From positions 12,126,826 to 12,190,825 of the forward strand of contig CM054062.1 of assembly GCA_028641055.1 (NCBI GenBank): a stretch of DNA of 64,000 nt, read 5' to 3'. A program made the translations under genes and the position numbers. Below, piece by piece: positions 11,527 to 23,563 of the stretch (positions within the stretch are counted from its first letter, which is position 1; every line of letters starts with the position of its first letter). The notes below the pieces were generated by a model. It saw only the letters and a list, made by a program, of their open reading frames with translations, was not told the origin of the DNA and did no database searches. The stretch is from Alopecurus myosuroides (lineage: Eukaryota; Streptophyta; Magnoliopsida; Poales; Poaceae).

Positions 11527-12583
11527 TTGACTACTCTGCCTGTAGCATCTGCGTTATTGACTATATCGCTTAGTGGTGCTTTACTAACCACTATTATGGA
11601 ATGGCCTTAGAAATAATGGCGGAGCTTCCTTCATGCAAGGAATACACCATAGACCTATTTTTGGTAATAGGGGTACCTTTTCTTTGATTCTGAAAAGACT
11701 TCGCTTATAAATAATGTGTATAGGTTATACAGGATTTCTTTTCCGTCTTTATTTCTTTCCACCAGCATGACCGCGCTTATTACTCTGCTAGTTGCTGCTG
11801 GATACATCAACATAGGTTCGCCTTCCTGCAGGGCTGCCAAAAGTGGCACCTTCGTCAAGGTTTTCTTGAGCTGTCCTAAGGCAGCATCTGCTTCCGGCGT
11901 CCAGACGAATTTGTCAGACTTTTTGAGTAGCTTGTATAGAGGTAGCGCTTTGTCGCCTAGCCTGCTTATGAAACAGCTAACGGCGGCAGCTGAGCCTGTT
12001 AGTCTCTGGACATCCTTTAGGCATGTTGTCCGTTTGATATCCAGGATGGCTTTTATCTTTTCTGGATTTACTTCATTGCCTCTGTGCGAGACGATGAAAC
12101 CCAGAAGCTGGCCTGCGGGAACGCCGAACACGCACTTTAGCGGATTCAGCTTCATGTTGTACTTGTGCAAACTGTTGAAAGTTACGCGTAGATCATCAAG
12201 GAGTGTGGCTTTTTTCCTTGGTTATTACCGCAATGTCATCTACATATGCGTGGACGTTTCATCCGATTTGTTTGTGCAAACACTTTTGCATGCAACGCTG
12301 GTATGTTGACCCGGCGTTCTTCAAGCCGAATGGCATGGTGATGTAACAATAAGTACCGTACGGAGTTACGAAAGACGTTTTGATTTGGTATATCTCTCGC
12401 ATATGGATTTGCTGGTAACCAGAGTAAGCGTCCAAAAAGCATAAGAGCTCGGACCCAGCTGTTGCATCTATTATTTGATCGATCCTTGGCAAAGCAAAAG
12501 GATCTTTGGGACACAGTTTGTTTAACTTGTATAATCTATACACATTCGTAATTCTACCGTGTTTTTCTTCGGGACTAACACTG

Positions 12584-15500
12584 TGTGACGCCCCGAGATC
12601 GGGCACTATGCAGATTTCAGCATTCCCGCCAAAATCCACATAATAACCGATTCCAGGTTGCCACTTGTGATAACATTACAATAGTTCACGAATATTCCAC
12701 AATTACAACAGAAACAGTTAGATACAAGATGACTCAGACGAGCCAGGGATACAACTGATACAATACAAAGATCCAAATAACAGCGGAAGAAACAACATGT
12801 CGTCCGTCTACGGACAAGATACAAATTGGACTAAGAGTCCTGAAGATAACCGAGAGCGTCCAATCCCTGCCCAGGCCAAGCCGGAGGGATTCCCAAGCTA
12901 ACGTCGTCAGACTTCAAACCTGTTGACTGCAATATTGAATATGCAGCCACGAAAAAGATTCGTGGGTCAGTACGGTTAAGTACTGGCAAGTGGATAACCC
13001 ATACTCACAAGATACCGGCGTAGCCAGTCATCACAAGCTACAAACACTTTGGGATCAACGGAAAGGAAGGGGTTAATGCAAATAAGCGACAGCAGGCTGC
13101 ACTAACCAACTACAGAGATATGCTACAACTTCCGGCTAACAGAAAGAAGATAAGATCGAGTATTGTAACCAACTGAAAGATAACTTCAAACAAACCCATC
13201 CTGGATCTCGCCCCTTATCCGAAGAAGCAACCCGAGGATAACTCACACAGTTGTATTAGAGGTGAATCAAGTTATTGTGTGAATAAACCTATTACTAGTC
13301 AAGTTGTTAATCCTTGGGTGTAACATGGTTGATCATTATGTTTAAGTTGTCCTGAGTACTTGTTAGCCAGTACTTTCACCAAGTAATCCATAACCGCGGA
13401 AAACACGGCTTCTCGAGAAGATTATCCCTGCAGGGTTGCACCAATTTAGCCGTACACGCAAGAATAACCCGCCAGATGGGGAGCTAACCCACCAAGCGAG
13501 GTACTCAACACAACTCAACTCTTCTTCGCATCAAGCCCAAAGCACCTTGGGCGCACGGCTAATCGAGCCCAGAAGAAAATGGACCCTCATAGCACTCTAA
13601 GAACGTGTCCCCCTATATGCCGACTACGAAAGTTCCACCCGGGTACCAAGGGCTCGCAAGATCATGCATGCAGCAAATGGAAAACCCGAACTAAATGAGG
13701 CGATTTGGACGAGATGCGAATCGAGTCAAATTGAGGGGGGCGCCCATACTCGCTTCCCACATGCGGTTAGTGCGCTCATCATGGATCAGTAGACAAGACC
13801 CTTTTCCTATTAGGGTCGACACTAGCAGGCCTCAAAACCACAAGGGGCCTCCTGCCGGTGCCTTATCATCAAATTATTATTTAACAATAACAGTAGCATG
13901 ATTGATTGATTGATTAAACATTGAGCCCCCAGAACATAATGGAATAGTAACAGAAAGTAACGGGTAACAGACTCGAGCAAAACAACCCTAAGCATGATAG
14001 TAAGACACGGGCAACAAGCAATGGTTATAGGTATGGAGGTGAGGCAATATCAAGGTTAAGGGATTCATGTGATGGGTTCGTAACAGAAACAACTACTACT
14101 AAGGATAGCAGAAAAGAATCAACAGAAAGAATCGGTAACAAGTGATGAAAGCCAGCCATTTGGCAGCAAGTGAGTATACTTGCCTGAGATCCCGCAAGGT
14201 AGCAGAACTTGTCGTTGCTCACATCATCTCAACGTCCTATCCGGGAAGAAGCAACGAACCTCGAACAAACACCGGATGCAACAATTACTACTACGGCAAA
14301 AGATCCAGCATGATCAAGATATGTATGCATGACAAGTTTAAAGATGCATCAAGGTGAACTAGTTGACAAGATAAACAGATTTAAATGGACCCATATGCAA
14401 TTTGAGTTGCATATGAAAAGCCCATGAATTATGGTTGAAACAATTGTTTTCCTACTAATCATTAGGTGAAAGTGGTTTAGTATGATGCATGGATGAGGAA
14501 AACAACAAAATAACACAAATAGAACCAATTGAAATAAGGTTTAACAAGTTTGGAAATTATTGGTTAAGTGTGGAAAGTTTGGTTACTTAAACATGTCACA
14601 CAAGCAATTGTTGTTTTCATCAAGTTAAAGTGTTCAAAACAAATAACAAAATTTATTTTTAGAAAGAACATCAAATTTTAGTTGGATTACATGTTTCAAA
14701 TATTGAAATGGGAAGTAGGATAATTTAATTATGAATTAAACAATATTAAACAAGTTTTAAATGGATTTAAAACAAGTTTGAATTTAATTGAATTTTATTT
14801 AGTCAAAACATAAATTCAAACTCACATTTGAAAAGTTCACACTTTGATGGTTTGAAAACATATTTTGCATGTTCAAAATTATTTTATTTTGAGCAAGTTA
14901 TGATTTTATCAAATTTAAATGAATTAAACAAGTATTAAATTATTTAGGCAATTTAAATTATTCAAACCATGAAACAAAATTTATATTTGAAAAGGTTATT
15001 CAAAATGGTATGGAAAACATATTTTATTTGTATTTAATGGATTAATAATGAATTAGTTATTGAATTTAGCAATTTGCATTTGAATTATTCAAATTTGAAT
15101 TTTAAATGCATTTGGGAATTTCAAAACAGTACACAATTGGAATATTTGGAAAGATGATTAAATTTGGAACAACAAACATATATAACTTTTATTAATTGGA
15201 CTTATAGATTAAAAGTTATTAAAGACTTAAGTTTAGGGATTAGTTCTGCAATTTAAAAGAATTTAAATCGAAACAGAATTGTGTGGACAGTTTTGTTACC
15301 GCACTGCAGCTTACCCCAGGCACTGCCAGGGGGGCCCAGAGCATTGTGTGCGTGCGTGGCAATAGTGGGTATGACGGGTGGGGCCCAGCGCGCGCGGTGG
15401 AACAAAAGGGAAAAAGGGGGGTTGCGCCCCTGGGATTCGAACCCAGGACCTAGCTCACGCGCGCACGGGGACTGAACCAACTGGGCTGTGAAACGTTTCG

Positions 15501-16992
15501 TGAGTGGTTCAGGGCAGGCGACAGGTTGAGGTGTTTTTCCGTCAGTTAACTGCCTGACGAAAACTGAACGACAGCTACTGTCGCTCGCCGGACAGTGGCA
15601 GATGCGCGGGCTCCTGCCGCGGCCGCGCTGGGCGCTGCCCGTGCGTGTGCCAGTGCGGGCCGTGCGTGCGGTGTTGCGCCTAGGGCGTGTGTGGGTGCGG
15701 ACAGGAGGGGAAAGGGGAGAGAACTGAGAGTGATCACCTCGGGAGGTTTGTCGAGGAAGGCTGCCGACAGCAGTGGCAGAGATGCTCCTCTCCGGCGACG
15801 GCGCGGGCCACACCGGGGGTCCCAGCAAGCGGCGAGGGGACGGGGAGGCGCCGGGGACCGCCGCGGTTCCATTCCCGGCCGCGGATCCTCCTCGAGGTGA
15901 CCAGGGCAGTCGGAGCTAAGGGAGGCGATGGTGGGCTCACGGTGGTGCTCTGTTCTCTGTTCAGAAACAGAAGAACTTGGGGGGAGAGAGGAGAGACGGC
16001 GCTAGGGTTAGAGGAGAGGGCTAGGGCGTGCTAGGGCATAGGGGTGAGGGGAGCTATATGGGGGGAGAGGCCTGTACGGCATGGCATCGGAGTGGGGGGG
16101 GGGGATGATCGGAGGGTTGAGGGTGCAGCCGTACCGTAGGAAGAAGACGACAAGCAGGAGAAGGGGTGGGCCAGAAAGATTTGGTGGGCTGGGGAGAAAA
16201 TAGGATGGGTTTGGGCTGAGAGGAAGTAAAGGGAAAAGGGGATGGGCTGCCCCTCTCCTTTGCTTTTATTTTTATTTTTTTCTATTAGTTGATTTTTTTT
16301 TGTAAAGAATAAAAGAGAGAGATAGAGAAGGGTTAGGGTTTTCTTTTAGGACTTATTTGTGATAATTTTCCAAAACAGCAATTAGAGCAAAGTTAACATT
16401 ATTTCACAATTTGAAAATTTATTTTGATTTAAAGTTTGTTAAGTGAATTTTTCCCCTAGAGCTGGGGGTATTTAATTGATAAATAATTTTATTAAGTTGC
16501 AAACAATAATTAAAAACAAATGTTACCATTGTTGTTCAAACTTTGAATTATTAATGGGACTTTTTGAATTGGGATTTGAATTTCCATTAGTAATCATAAG
16601 GAGTTGATTTTCAATCAATTTTTAATCAATGAACTCAACACTTAAGAAAACAATTATTGAATTTTAATTGTTTGCAAAATTTTAGTGTTTGAACCATAAT
16701 TGGATCATGCCCATTATGATTGAAAATGATTTGAAATTTAATTTGCCATTATGGTTTTTAACAAAAGAAATTTTTTATTAACAGGCAATTTGATTAAAAC
16801 AATTTCAAACTTTTGAAAAACAAATGAGTGGTTTAGTTTGCAATTTTGAAATTGGAAATTTGAACATGTGGGAAAGTTTTAATTGTGTTTGAATTTTGAG
16901 TTGAAAAACAGAATGCAATGCTCATGTGATGCATATGAGGCAAGCAAAAGAAAACAAACACTCTCTAATAGGGTAACACCCCAGGTTTTACA
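12584..16992 (-). mobile_element. Solo LTR of a Tekay-like chromovirus (4409 bp)
   Basis: On the minus strand it begins TGTAAAACCTGGGGTGTTACC (within 16972-16992) and ends GATCTCGGGGCGTCACA at 12584. CACTG flanks both sides (12579-12583 and 16993-16997), a perfect 5-bp target duplication, and there is no internal sequence, so it is a solo LTR left by LTR-LTR recombination. Its body is alignable along most of its length with the LTRs at 38139-42215 and 48212-52722, but the two ends differ, so it is a sister subfamily. It carries long AT-rich stretches (14400-15240 and 16260-16900) around a GC-rich core (15290-16200). Confidence 0.9.
15430..15486 (-). other. tRNA-like module inside the solo LTR
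   Basis: In LTR sense the segment contains CCCAGTTGGTTCAG (15472-15485), resembling a D-arm/A box, and a 5-bp T-stem-and-loop CCTGGGTTCGAATCCCAGG (15430-15448) with a perfect B box. No acceptor stem or full anticodon arm is visible, and the box spacing is shorter than in a real tRNA gene, so it is not called as a tRNA. Confidence 0.5.
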
Positions 16993-17680
16993 CACTGGAT
17001 TGGCGAACCAATCAGTGTGTATGACTTCCCGGACCAACTTGGCTGCTAAAAGCCGGAGAATCTCTTTGCCAATAGATTTGCGTCTTGGCGGGTCGAAATG
17101 GCGGAGGCTTTGCTTCACAGGCTTCGATCCTTCTTTCACCTTTAGGGAATGCTCGGCTAGTTCCCGGGGTACGCCTGGCATATCTTGTGGATGCCAGGCG
17201 AAAATGTCCCCATTCTCACAGAGGAACTACACGAGCTCGCTTTCTTATTTGGGGTCCAGGTTGGCCCTGATGGTGACTAGCTTCTCAGGGTCATTGGGGT
17301 TTAGCCTGGCTTCTTCGTGTTTTGGGCGCTAAAGGATTCCTTCGTCTTCAGCGTTACCTCTTTGCCTGCAGGCATTTCCCCGTCCTTCATCTCCTTTTCC
17401 AGCTCATGCAGCTCTTCTTTGGCGATGGCGGTTTCTGCTTAAACGACGTTCGTCTTTTCGCACTCTTTTCCCAACCTGAAATCTCCACTTACAGTGATGA
17501 CTTTGCCATTTGGGCTAGGCATCTTCATCTTGTTGTATACATAGCATGGGCGTGCCATGAATTTGGCAAACGCCGACGCCCAAGGATGCCATGGTAGACA
17601 CTTTGGAACGGTACAACCTCAAATGAGATTTTCTCTGTCTGGAAGTGATTTTCATCCCCAAAAGTGACATCCGAGGAGAT

Positions 17681-20600
17681 TTATCCCATGGATTCGGATT
17701 TTCTTCCAGGTACTATGCCATGGAACTTCACATTGTTGTGCTTTAACTGTTTCCGGGAGAGTCGGAGCTTCTCCAATGTACTAAGGTACAAGAGGTTTAT
17801 GTTGGCGTCACCGTCCATTAGGACTTTGTGGAGCCTGGTGTTTTCCATGATTGGGCTTACTACCAATGTGTGTGCTCCAGGGTCCGGGATGTTTGGTGGG
17901 TGGTCCCTGTGGTCCCAGGTAATGGTTGTTTCAGCATACTTCAGGAATCTGGGGATGGTTGGCATAATGGCGTTGATTTCTCTCCATGCTGCTTTCACCT
18001 TTCTGGCAGATGGAGTTGCCAAGAAGGTATGGTTTATGCTTTCCTGCACCTTAGGGAACTTAGGTTCTCCCTTTCTTTGTTGTTCCTCGATTCGTTCATC
18101 CGTCTCGGAGGCACTATCAGTTTCTCCGGCTTTGGGCTTGGGTTTTGGGTTATCCTTTCTCTTGAAGTTTTTCCGTTTGTACCTGCTGTTTAAATCTCGC
18201 TTGAATCCAGCGTTCAGGCGACACTGCTGGTTGGAGTGCATAGGCGTTCCGAACCTTGAATGGTGGACGCATGGATCCATCCTCACCTTGTCCTAGTCCA
18301 TCTTCCTAATGTCTTCGTTGAATTAAGGTTCTTTGGACTTTCCCTTCCACCTTCCGCCGTTAGAAGGTCCGCCTTTTCCGAATGCAGCGTCCACCTCCTT
18401 CTGGTGCTTTGGCTGATCCTGGGTGGGTTTGCGATCGGCTTTTGTCTGTCTTCGACTGTTGATATATTGGTCGAACTTTCCGTCATTCATATCGTCAGCT
18501 GTTGCGCATTTGTTCACAGTTGTCAGCATGGATCCGAGGTCCGGATGTTCGGTGGAGGTGATCATGAATTTGACCAAACCGCTTCTCAGCCCATTGATGA
18601 ATGCGTGCATTGCTTGGAGATCACTTATCCCCTCAAAGTTGTTCTTCAATGCGGTCCATCGTAAGATGTAATCCACATTGGATTCATTGTCATACTGGAA
18701 GCAGTTCTGCAGCTCATTGATGCTCTTGGGGCGTTTGTACGTACCCCAAAAGTGTTGGGTGAACACCCACGCCATATCCTCCCATCTGTTGATAGATTTG
18801 GGGGGAAGGCTTTCGATCCATGTTCTTGCTCCTTGGATTAACATCAAGGGCAAGAAATGTACTGCTTCTAGGTTGGTGCCGACATTTATTCTAATTGTCG
18901 TGTGGTAGTCCGGCAACCAAGTATCTGGGCTAGTGGATTCATCATATCGCTTGTGGGTCGCTCATACTTTGGCGAATCCCACATGCAGCTCCAGATGCCA
19001 AATGGTGTCGCCAAAGCACTTAGGACCTAGGTAGTTTGCGTCCTTGGCGGCTCTGATGTCATCCAGTACGTCACGTGCTTCAGAGTGCATAGTTCTCGAG
19101 TGGTGCGAGGCACTGTGTCTCGAGTGCTCGCGTCTAGGCTTGGCTTCCGCCTTTTTGGCGGGCTTGTGGTGCGATTTAGGGGTGTGTGGTCCCTGTTCCT
19201 TCCCCTATTGCCGCGCGGTGAACGAGAGCGTTCGTGTTTCTGTCGTCCCGCTGATCTTCCATGTCCGCCATTGGGATTTGTCGGGGGTGGTAAGTCATCT
19301 TGATCGCTTGCTGTGCGGGTTTGGTGAGGAATATCCTCCTTAAGAGGGGCTGAGTGTTTATCGCCTTTTTCCTCGTGCTTTCCATGATTGGAGCCTATCT
19401 TTGATGCTTCATCCTCCTTATGCATTTTGCCCTTCTTTTTCGGGGCTTTGGCGGAGCTTGGGGGGAGGATTGTCACTGTATGGGTTCTGCAGAGCTGGGA
19501 GTTCTTTAACACCTTCCCGGATCGCGTTTGCTGCTGGACTAAAGCCTGGCGCAGCAGTACGTTTCTGTACTTGATTTTGTCTTCCAGCGAGTAGCGATTG
19601 TCATTCATGATCTCATAGGACACCGCTGCGTTTACTGTCGGGGTCCCGAACACGACCTCCCCTTTGGAGTTTCTTCGTGTGGATTCTTTTGTCCAATTGA
19701 CGGCTTCTACCCTTTGGCAGATTGGGTCATCGTCATCCGTTGTTATCTTGACAGCTTTGAACCGAACGACAGGTTGCTTAACACGCATTTCGTATTCTTC
19801 CATAGCATTTTGAGCTTCCTCAATGGCTTCTTCCGTGCTTTTCAGCTCGCTGCGCTTGCTTTCCAGGTAATGAGTCTCTTTTGCCAACAGATGTCTTCTG
19901 GCTTCCAGGAACTGCGGGGGTTCCATGGGATCAACTGGAGTTTGGAGTAAAGCATACTCATCGTATTCATCGATTATCTCTAAAGGTGGCGGGGATTTTT
20001 TCTTCACGCCATCGTCGTTCGTGCACTTGGCCAACCAATATCTAGTGGCTTATCCTGGAGATCCAACCTCCTAGGAACGGCTGTCGTTGTCCGCTTTGGC
20101 GGATCCAGCTTTTTTGGTGGGGGCGGTGGTGATTTAGACTTCGCCTTCCGGAACAATGGTTCTTCAGAGGGCGATTTTTGGCATTTTCTGTTTGGCAACT
20201 CGGGAGCCGACTTTTCGAGGGATTGTGCCTCCGTAGGAGGCACTTGTTTTTCCTCCACCGTTGGCTTGGCTGGCTCCGTCATATAGACACTGTTGGAGAC
20301 TCCAGTGGCCCTCCGTACTTTTTCGGCAAAGCCATTGCCATATTTATCGGAATCAGTTCCGACTTCCGAATCTACCTTACCGTCAATGGCGGCCAGGATA
20401 GATTTGGGTTCTGGGATTTCCTTCGAAGGCTCATTGAACCATACCAACAAACATAGATCATTTTTTTTGCCAATGGAGATTGATTTTCAAATCTACATGA
20501 GTTGGGTGCATTTGTGTTACCTTCAGTTGTTGGGTGGGTGGTGGCAGCAAAAAATCTACTTCCGCCGCGGAATCCCATCGCCTCCGCCGATAGACCGATG

Positions 20601-20842
20601 AAGATATTGGCAGTGCTGATCGGGGCGACGTACGAACAGACGATGTGGTTCCGAGCCGGCGCTACCGTGTTGTTGTTGATGAAGTAATTGTCGCCTGGTC
20701 CCGGGATGGCGCTGCCGACGGTGATCATGTCGCTGATGCCGCCCAGGAGCCCTGCCTTGAAGATCGCCTCGGACGTAGCTTGCCCCCAGGTGGGCTCCAA
20801 ATAACGTGTTCTAGGATCAGGTTTCCCGAAAGGGGTAGCCAT
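17681..20842 (-). pseudogene. gag-protease region of the Tat-like element
   Basis: The likely start is the ATG at 20842 (MATPFGKPDP..). Segments follow in changing frames: a Pro/Lys-rich stretch (20450-20004), a long helical and basic region (20034-19027), the capsid-like gag core (18916-18323) with WIESLPPKSINRWEDMAWVF and FWGTYKRPKSINEL, then a degenerate zinc knuckle (CVHHSRFGTPMHSNQQC, about 18270). A protease-like motif, VLMDGDANINLLYLSTLEK, is near 17760; family members usually have DGGS or DGGA here, so the active site looks changed. At least four frame breaks separate the pieces. Confidence 0.7.
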
Positions 20843-21090
20843 CTCTCTAGGGTCAACCGCAGGGAAGGCAGACGTGGGGGAGCACTTTGGGGCGAGGACA
20901 CAGTGTTTATTCAGGTGCAGGTTAGCCGGAGAGGCTCCCTAGTTCCTGCAAATCAACTATGACGGCGATACCGGACACATATTAGGTGTATGACTCGAAT
21001 CTGCCTTAGGGTTTCTCCCGTCCGGCTTTATATAGACAGCCGGATCGGGGCATACAGGAATACAAACCGTACACTAGCGTAACCCTAAGG
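20843..21090 (-). promoter_or_regulatory. Promoter/leader remnant upstream of the Tat-like gag
   Basis: On the minus strand a TATA box (TCTATATAAA, 21027-21036) is followed by GCCGGACGGGAG, AAACCCTAAGG and a 200-base leader reaching the gag ATG at 20842. This is the layout of an LTR core promoter and its downstream leader. I could not identify a TG..CA boundary or PBS, so how much is LTR is unknown. Confidence 0.5.
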
Positions 21091-21627
21091 GAGCAGATGG
21101 GCTTCAAGGCTGCCATTGCTGATGCAGTCCTGCGGTTCATCCCTTATGGGCCTCAATGCCACTTTGTTTGGGCTTTTAGCTGCTTTCCACAGAAAAAAGC
21201 AAGCCAACCGAAACAAAGACCCTGGTTGTGCGTTAGAATTTTGCCCAAGCACCCTCGTTTCCTTTGTACCGAAAAAATCACCTGTTGGGAGTGCTTTCCG
21301 AGCTTCCCCACTTAACTTCCGAAAGGGAATATCGAATTGGTCATATCATTTTCTTCTATTTACAGAAAACTGCCACCGGGAGAGAGACCCACATCCCGCA
21401 GCCTAGGTCGTGGCCCGAGCGAGCGCTCGTTTCTCTTTCCTCCAGAGCCCCCCGAGCGAGCGCTCGTTCTGTTTCCTCCGGAGCAACCCCCTGCCACGAC
21501 CGGCAGATCCAGGCACCGTACCCCACCGACGCCCGTCCCCTCGCTGGTGTTCCCACCCGTCACCGCCCCGTACTCCCCCGTCCCGTCCCCTCCCTCCTCG
21601 ACTGCTCGTTCCGCCAGCCGCCCGTCT

Positions 21628-21711
21628 CGCCTCCGAGCTTCCGGCCTACCCTGCCCGCCTCCGAGCTCCCTGCCGACTATGCCCGCCTCCGAGCTCCCCG
21701 CCGACCCTGCC
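21628..21711. repeat. Three tandem 28-bp GC-rich units
   Basis: Units at 21628, 21656 and 21684 each start CGCCTCCGAGCT and end in CTGCC or ATGCC, with a few substitutions. They lie in the leader of the Harbinger-like element. Confidence 0.85.
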
Positions 21712-22099
21712 AGTTCAGCAAGGTGAGCCCGTTTCCGGCCAATCCTTCCACTTCCCCTTTTTCTATATTTTTTCCTATTTCGAATCACAGATTTGATCTA
21801 TGCTGGATTGGTGATGCTATGAATCAGTAGTGGGCGTGTCTTGCTTGATCTATTTGGTTCCTATTAGTACTAGGTGGATTGGCGATGCTATGAATCTGTA
21901 GTACATGTGTTGCTGTTATTGCTAGATAACTTGGTGCTTGTTAGTGCTAGGTTGATTTGTTGGCTGTTAGTGCTAGATTGATATGTTGGTTGTTAGATGC
22001 TTGTTGTTCGATTTTGTAAATGGTTGTTGTTGTTTGCTCGCTTACGACATGGATTTGCTATATTGTAAATTAATTCATATAGTAATTGTGTAGTTTGCA

Positions 22100-22957
22100 A
22101 TGGAGAAGGTTAATTGGGATACATTCTACACTCGAGTTTTTTGCGACATTTGTATGGATGAAGTCAGTGCAAACAATAGGATGGGGCTGTTTGAATAAGA
22201 AGGGGTTCACGAATCTTGGTTATTTTTTTCGAGAAAACGGGGAAAAAGAACAAATGGGATGTTGTTTAAAAGAGTTACACTGGTTGGATGAAGTTGCAAA
22301 ATGCAACTGGGCTAGATTGGGATCCGGAGACAAAAACTATGGATGCAGATAACGATTGGTGGAAGACTCACCTCACAGTAAGTTAAATATGTATCACGTG
22401 TCTTTTCTTTTTGTCTATTGTGTTCATGATAATAGTTATCTAATATATTTTTTTGTTTACTTTCCAGTTCCGTCCTGAACATGCAAAGTTCAGAAATGGA
22501 CCACCGCCCAACCGGACATAGCTAGATGTCATGTTTAAAAGGGCTCATGTGACCGGAGAATCATCGTGTATCCCTGGACAAGAGGAAATATGATGGGACA
22601 AGGAAGCTACAATTCAGGTGGATGATGACGATGATGCGTCAAAAAGGACACCATTGGGGAAGTGAAAGGCAGGAGGTGGAGATAAGGATAAGGATAAGAA
22701 GAGCCCCTTTTTTAAGGTGTACAAAATGCATTGAACTCGCTAGTCTCCAGGGCTGATGTTGGTAGTTCTTGTGGCAAGGATGACGATGTCCCAACTATGA
22801 AGGAATTCATAGCGGTGGTTCGGGACTATGGAGTTAGTGAAGGAACTGATCTTATGTTGCTGTGAAGAGGGAGTATAGAGAGGTGTTTGCAAGCCTTGAA
22901 ACATCCCTAGAAAGGCTTCATTATCTCAATAAGATGCATGATGATATGAACAAATAG
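22100..22957 (+). pseudogene. Harbinger ORF1 remnant (Myb/trihelix-like)
   Basis: The ATG at 22100 opens MEKVNWDTFYTRVFCDICMD, which fits the helix that starts ORF1 proteins of grass Harbinger elements, but a stop follows at 22196. Fragments in other frames continue the pattern: WDPETKTMDADNDWWKTHL near 22330, FRPEHAKFRNGPPPN at 22468, a Lys/Asp-rich patch near 22680, then TMKEFIAVVRDYGV and SLERLHYLNKMHDDMNK ending at 22957. Such proteins bind DNA and assist the transposase. Broken by several stops and shifts. Confidence 0.6.
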
Positions 22958-23090
22958 ACGTGTTAACCATTTATTCGGTCTTTGTTGTAAACTATTTGTG
23001 ATCATGCTTAAACCTATGGACCGTTTATTTGATTTATGTTGTAGACTATTTGTGACCAATTTAGAACCTATGAACTATTATGTGTGTTGT

Positions 23091-23240
23091 AATAGCAAAC
23101 TATTATGTGTGATGTTTGTTATCATTTGCTACATCAATGAACTATTATGTGTGTTGTTTGTTATCATTTGCTACAATAGCAAACTATTATGTGTGATGTT
23201 TGTTATCATTTGCTACATCAATGAACTATTCGGTGTGTTG
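23091..23240. repeat. 84-bp tandem repeat made of two related ~42-bp halves
   Basis: AATAGCAAACTATTATGTGT recurs at 23091 and 23175, each followed by GATGTTTGTTATCATTTGCT and then the related half ATCAATGAACTATTNNGTGTG. It sits between the two Harbinger ORFs, in what would be 3' UTR or spacer. Confidence 0.8.
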
Positions 23241-23271
23241 TATTTAACATGGTCTCTTTGATTTTTGTAGA

Positions 23272-23561
23272 ATGGATGGTGGTGGTGACAATGGAAGTGA
23301 TGAAGAAAGAATTCGCCATCTTCTAGGGGTGGCGCATGACATGGCTGTGTTGGGCTACATTGGTAATCTCTACTCTGAGAAATATTGAATAAGTCATCTA
23401 GGAGGATTCCACAACAAACTAGGAATGAATGGGTGCATGAACAACTTGATGATAGAAAAAGATGCTACAAAATGTTTAGAATATACTCGGATGTGTTTCA
23501 CCAATTGCAGAACCTCCTAGTTCGTAGCTATGGGTTAAAATCAACTAGAGACAACTAACCG
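23272..23561 (+). pseudogene. Harbinger transposase, N-terminal remnant
   Basis: The ATG at 23272 follows a splice-acceptor-like TTTTTGTAG. The frame gives MDGGGDNGSDEERIRHLL and stops at TGA near 23386; in another frame it continues EWVHEQLDDRKRCYKMFRI, YSDVFHQLQNLLVRSYGLKS. This matches the region before the DDE core in PIF/Harbinger transposases. The catalytic domain is missing, so no activity is possible. Confidence 0.65.
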
Positions 23562-23563
23562 GG

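Larger units (their letters stand above)
11655..17330 (-). pseudogene. Reverse transcriptase and first RNase H of the Tat-like element, split by a solo LTR
   Basis: The N-terminal part (about 17330-16993) reads MPGVPRELAEHSLKV, LLAAKLVREVIHTDWFANP. It then stops at the solo LTR and resumes at 12583 with LNKLCPKDPFALPRIDQ, AGSELLCFLDAYSGYQQI and MPFGLKNAGSTYQRCM. The catalytic box appears as AYVDDIAVIT near 12240. Below 12170 come NPLKCVFGV, QLLGFIVSHRG and a degenerate RNase H. A TGA just before the YVDD box looks like a decayed CGA, and an A-run near 12215 shifts the frame. Removing the LTR and one CACTG leaves the reading frame continuous across the junction, so the LTR entered an intact RT frame. 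Confidence 0.85.
10075..21090 (-). mobile_element. Decayed Tat-lineage Gypsy retrotransposon
   Basis: Reading 21090 down to 10075, the order is leader or LTR remnant, gag, protease, RT, RNase H, a second RNase-H-like domain, and integrase. This is the Ty3/Gypsy order, and the second RNase H domain before integrase is a known trait of the Tat lineage (Ogre/Retand and relatives). Many stops and frameshifts show age. It loses similarity after the integrase motif RTTPN near 10075, so the 3' end and 3' LTR are missing. A chromovirus solo LTR (12584-16992) lies in RT. The right-hand LTR boundary could not be defined. Confidence 0.8.
21330..23563 (+). mobile_element. Decayed PIF/Harbinger transposon
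   Basis: A GC-rich leader (about 21380-21720) with its own small repeats and a splice-donor-like CAAGGTGAG (about 21719) is followed by an AT-rich presumed intron, an ORF1 remnant (22100-22957), a repeated spacer (23000-23250) and the start of the transposase (23272-23561). Two ORFs in one direction, a Myb/trihelix-like one and a transposase, is the Harbinger layout. Homology stops abruptly at about 23563, so the catalytic DDE core and 3' terminus are lost. Termini and target duplication were not found. Confidence 0.6.

Noticed and set aside
11716..12309. 197-codon plus-strand frame
   Set aside because: Antisense to RT, including the YVDD box on the other strand.
15430..15448. A tRNA gene in the solo LTR
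   Set aside because: Only D-arm and T-arm-like parts are present; acceptor and anticodon stems are missing.
15253..15940. Long overlapping GC-rich frames on both strands, also at 38425-39813 and 48498-49884
   Set aside because: They lie in the GC-rich part of chromovirus LTRs, are open in several frames at once, and have no domain; GC content explains them.
17664..18296. 210-codon plus-strand frame with hydrophobic, Trp/Phe-rich product
   Set aside because: Antisense to the gag zinc knuckle and protease region; its composition is what reversed basic gag sequence gives.
21264..21830. 188-codon Pro/Ser-rich plus frame as a host protein
   Set aside because: Three frames are open here at once, and it overlaps tandem repeats in the leader of the Harbinger-like element.
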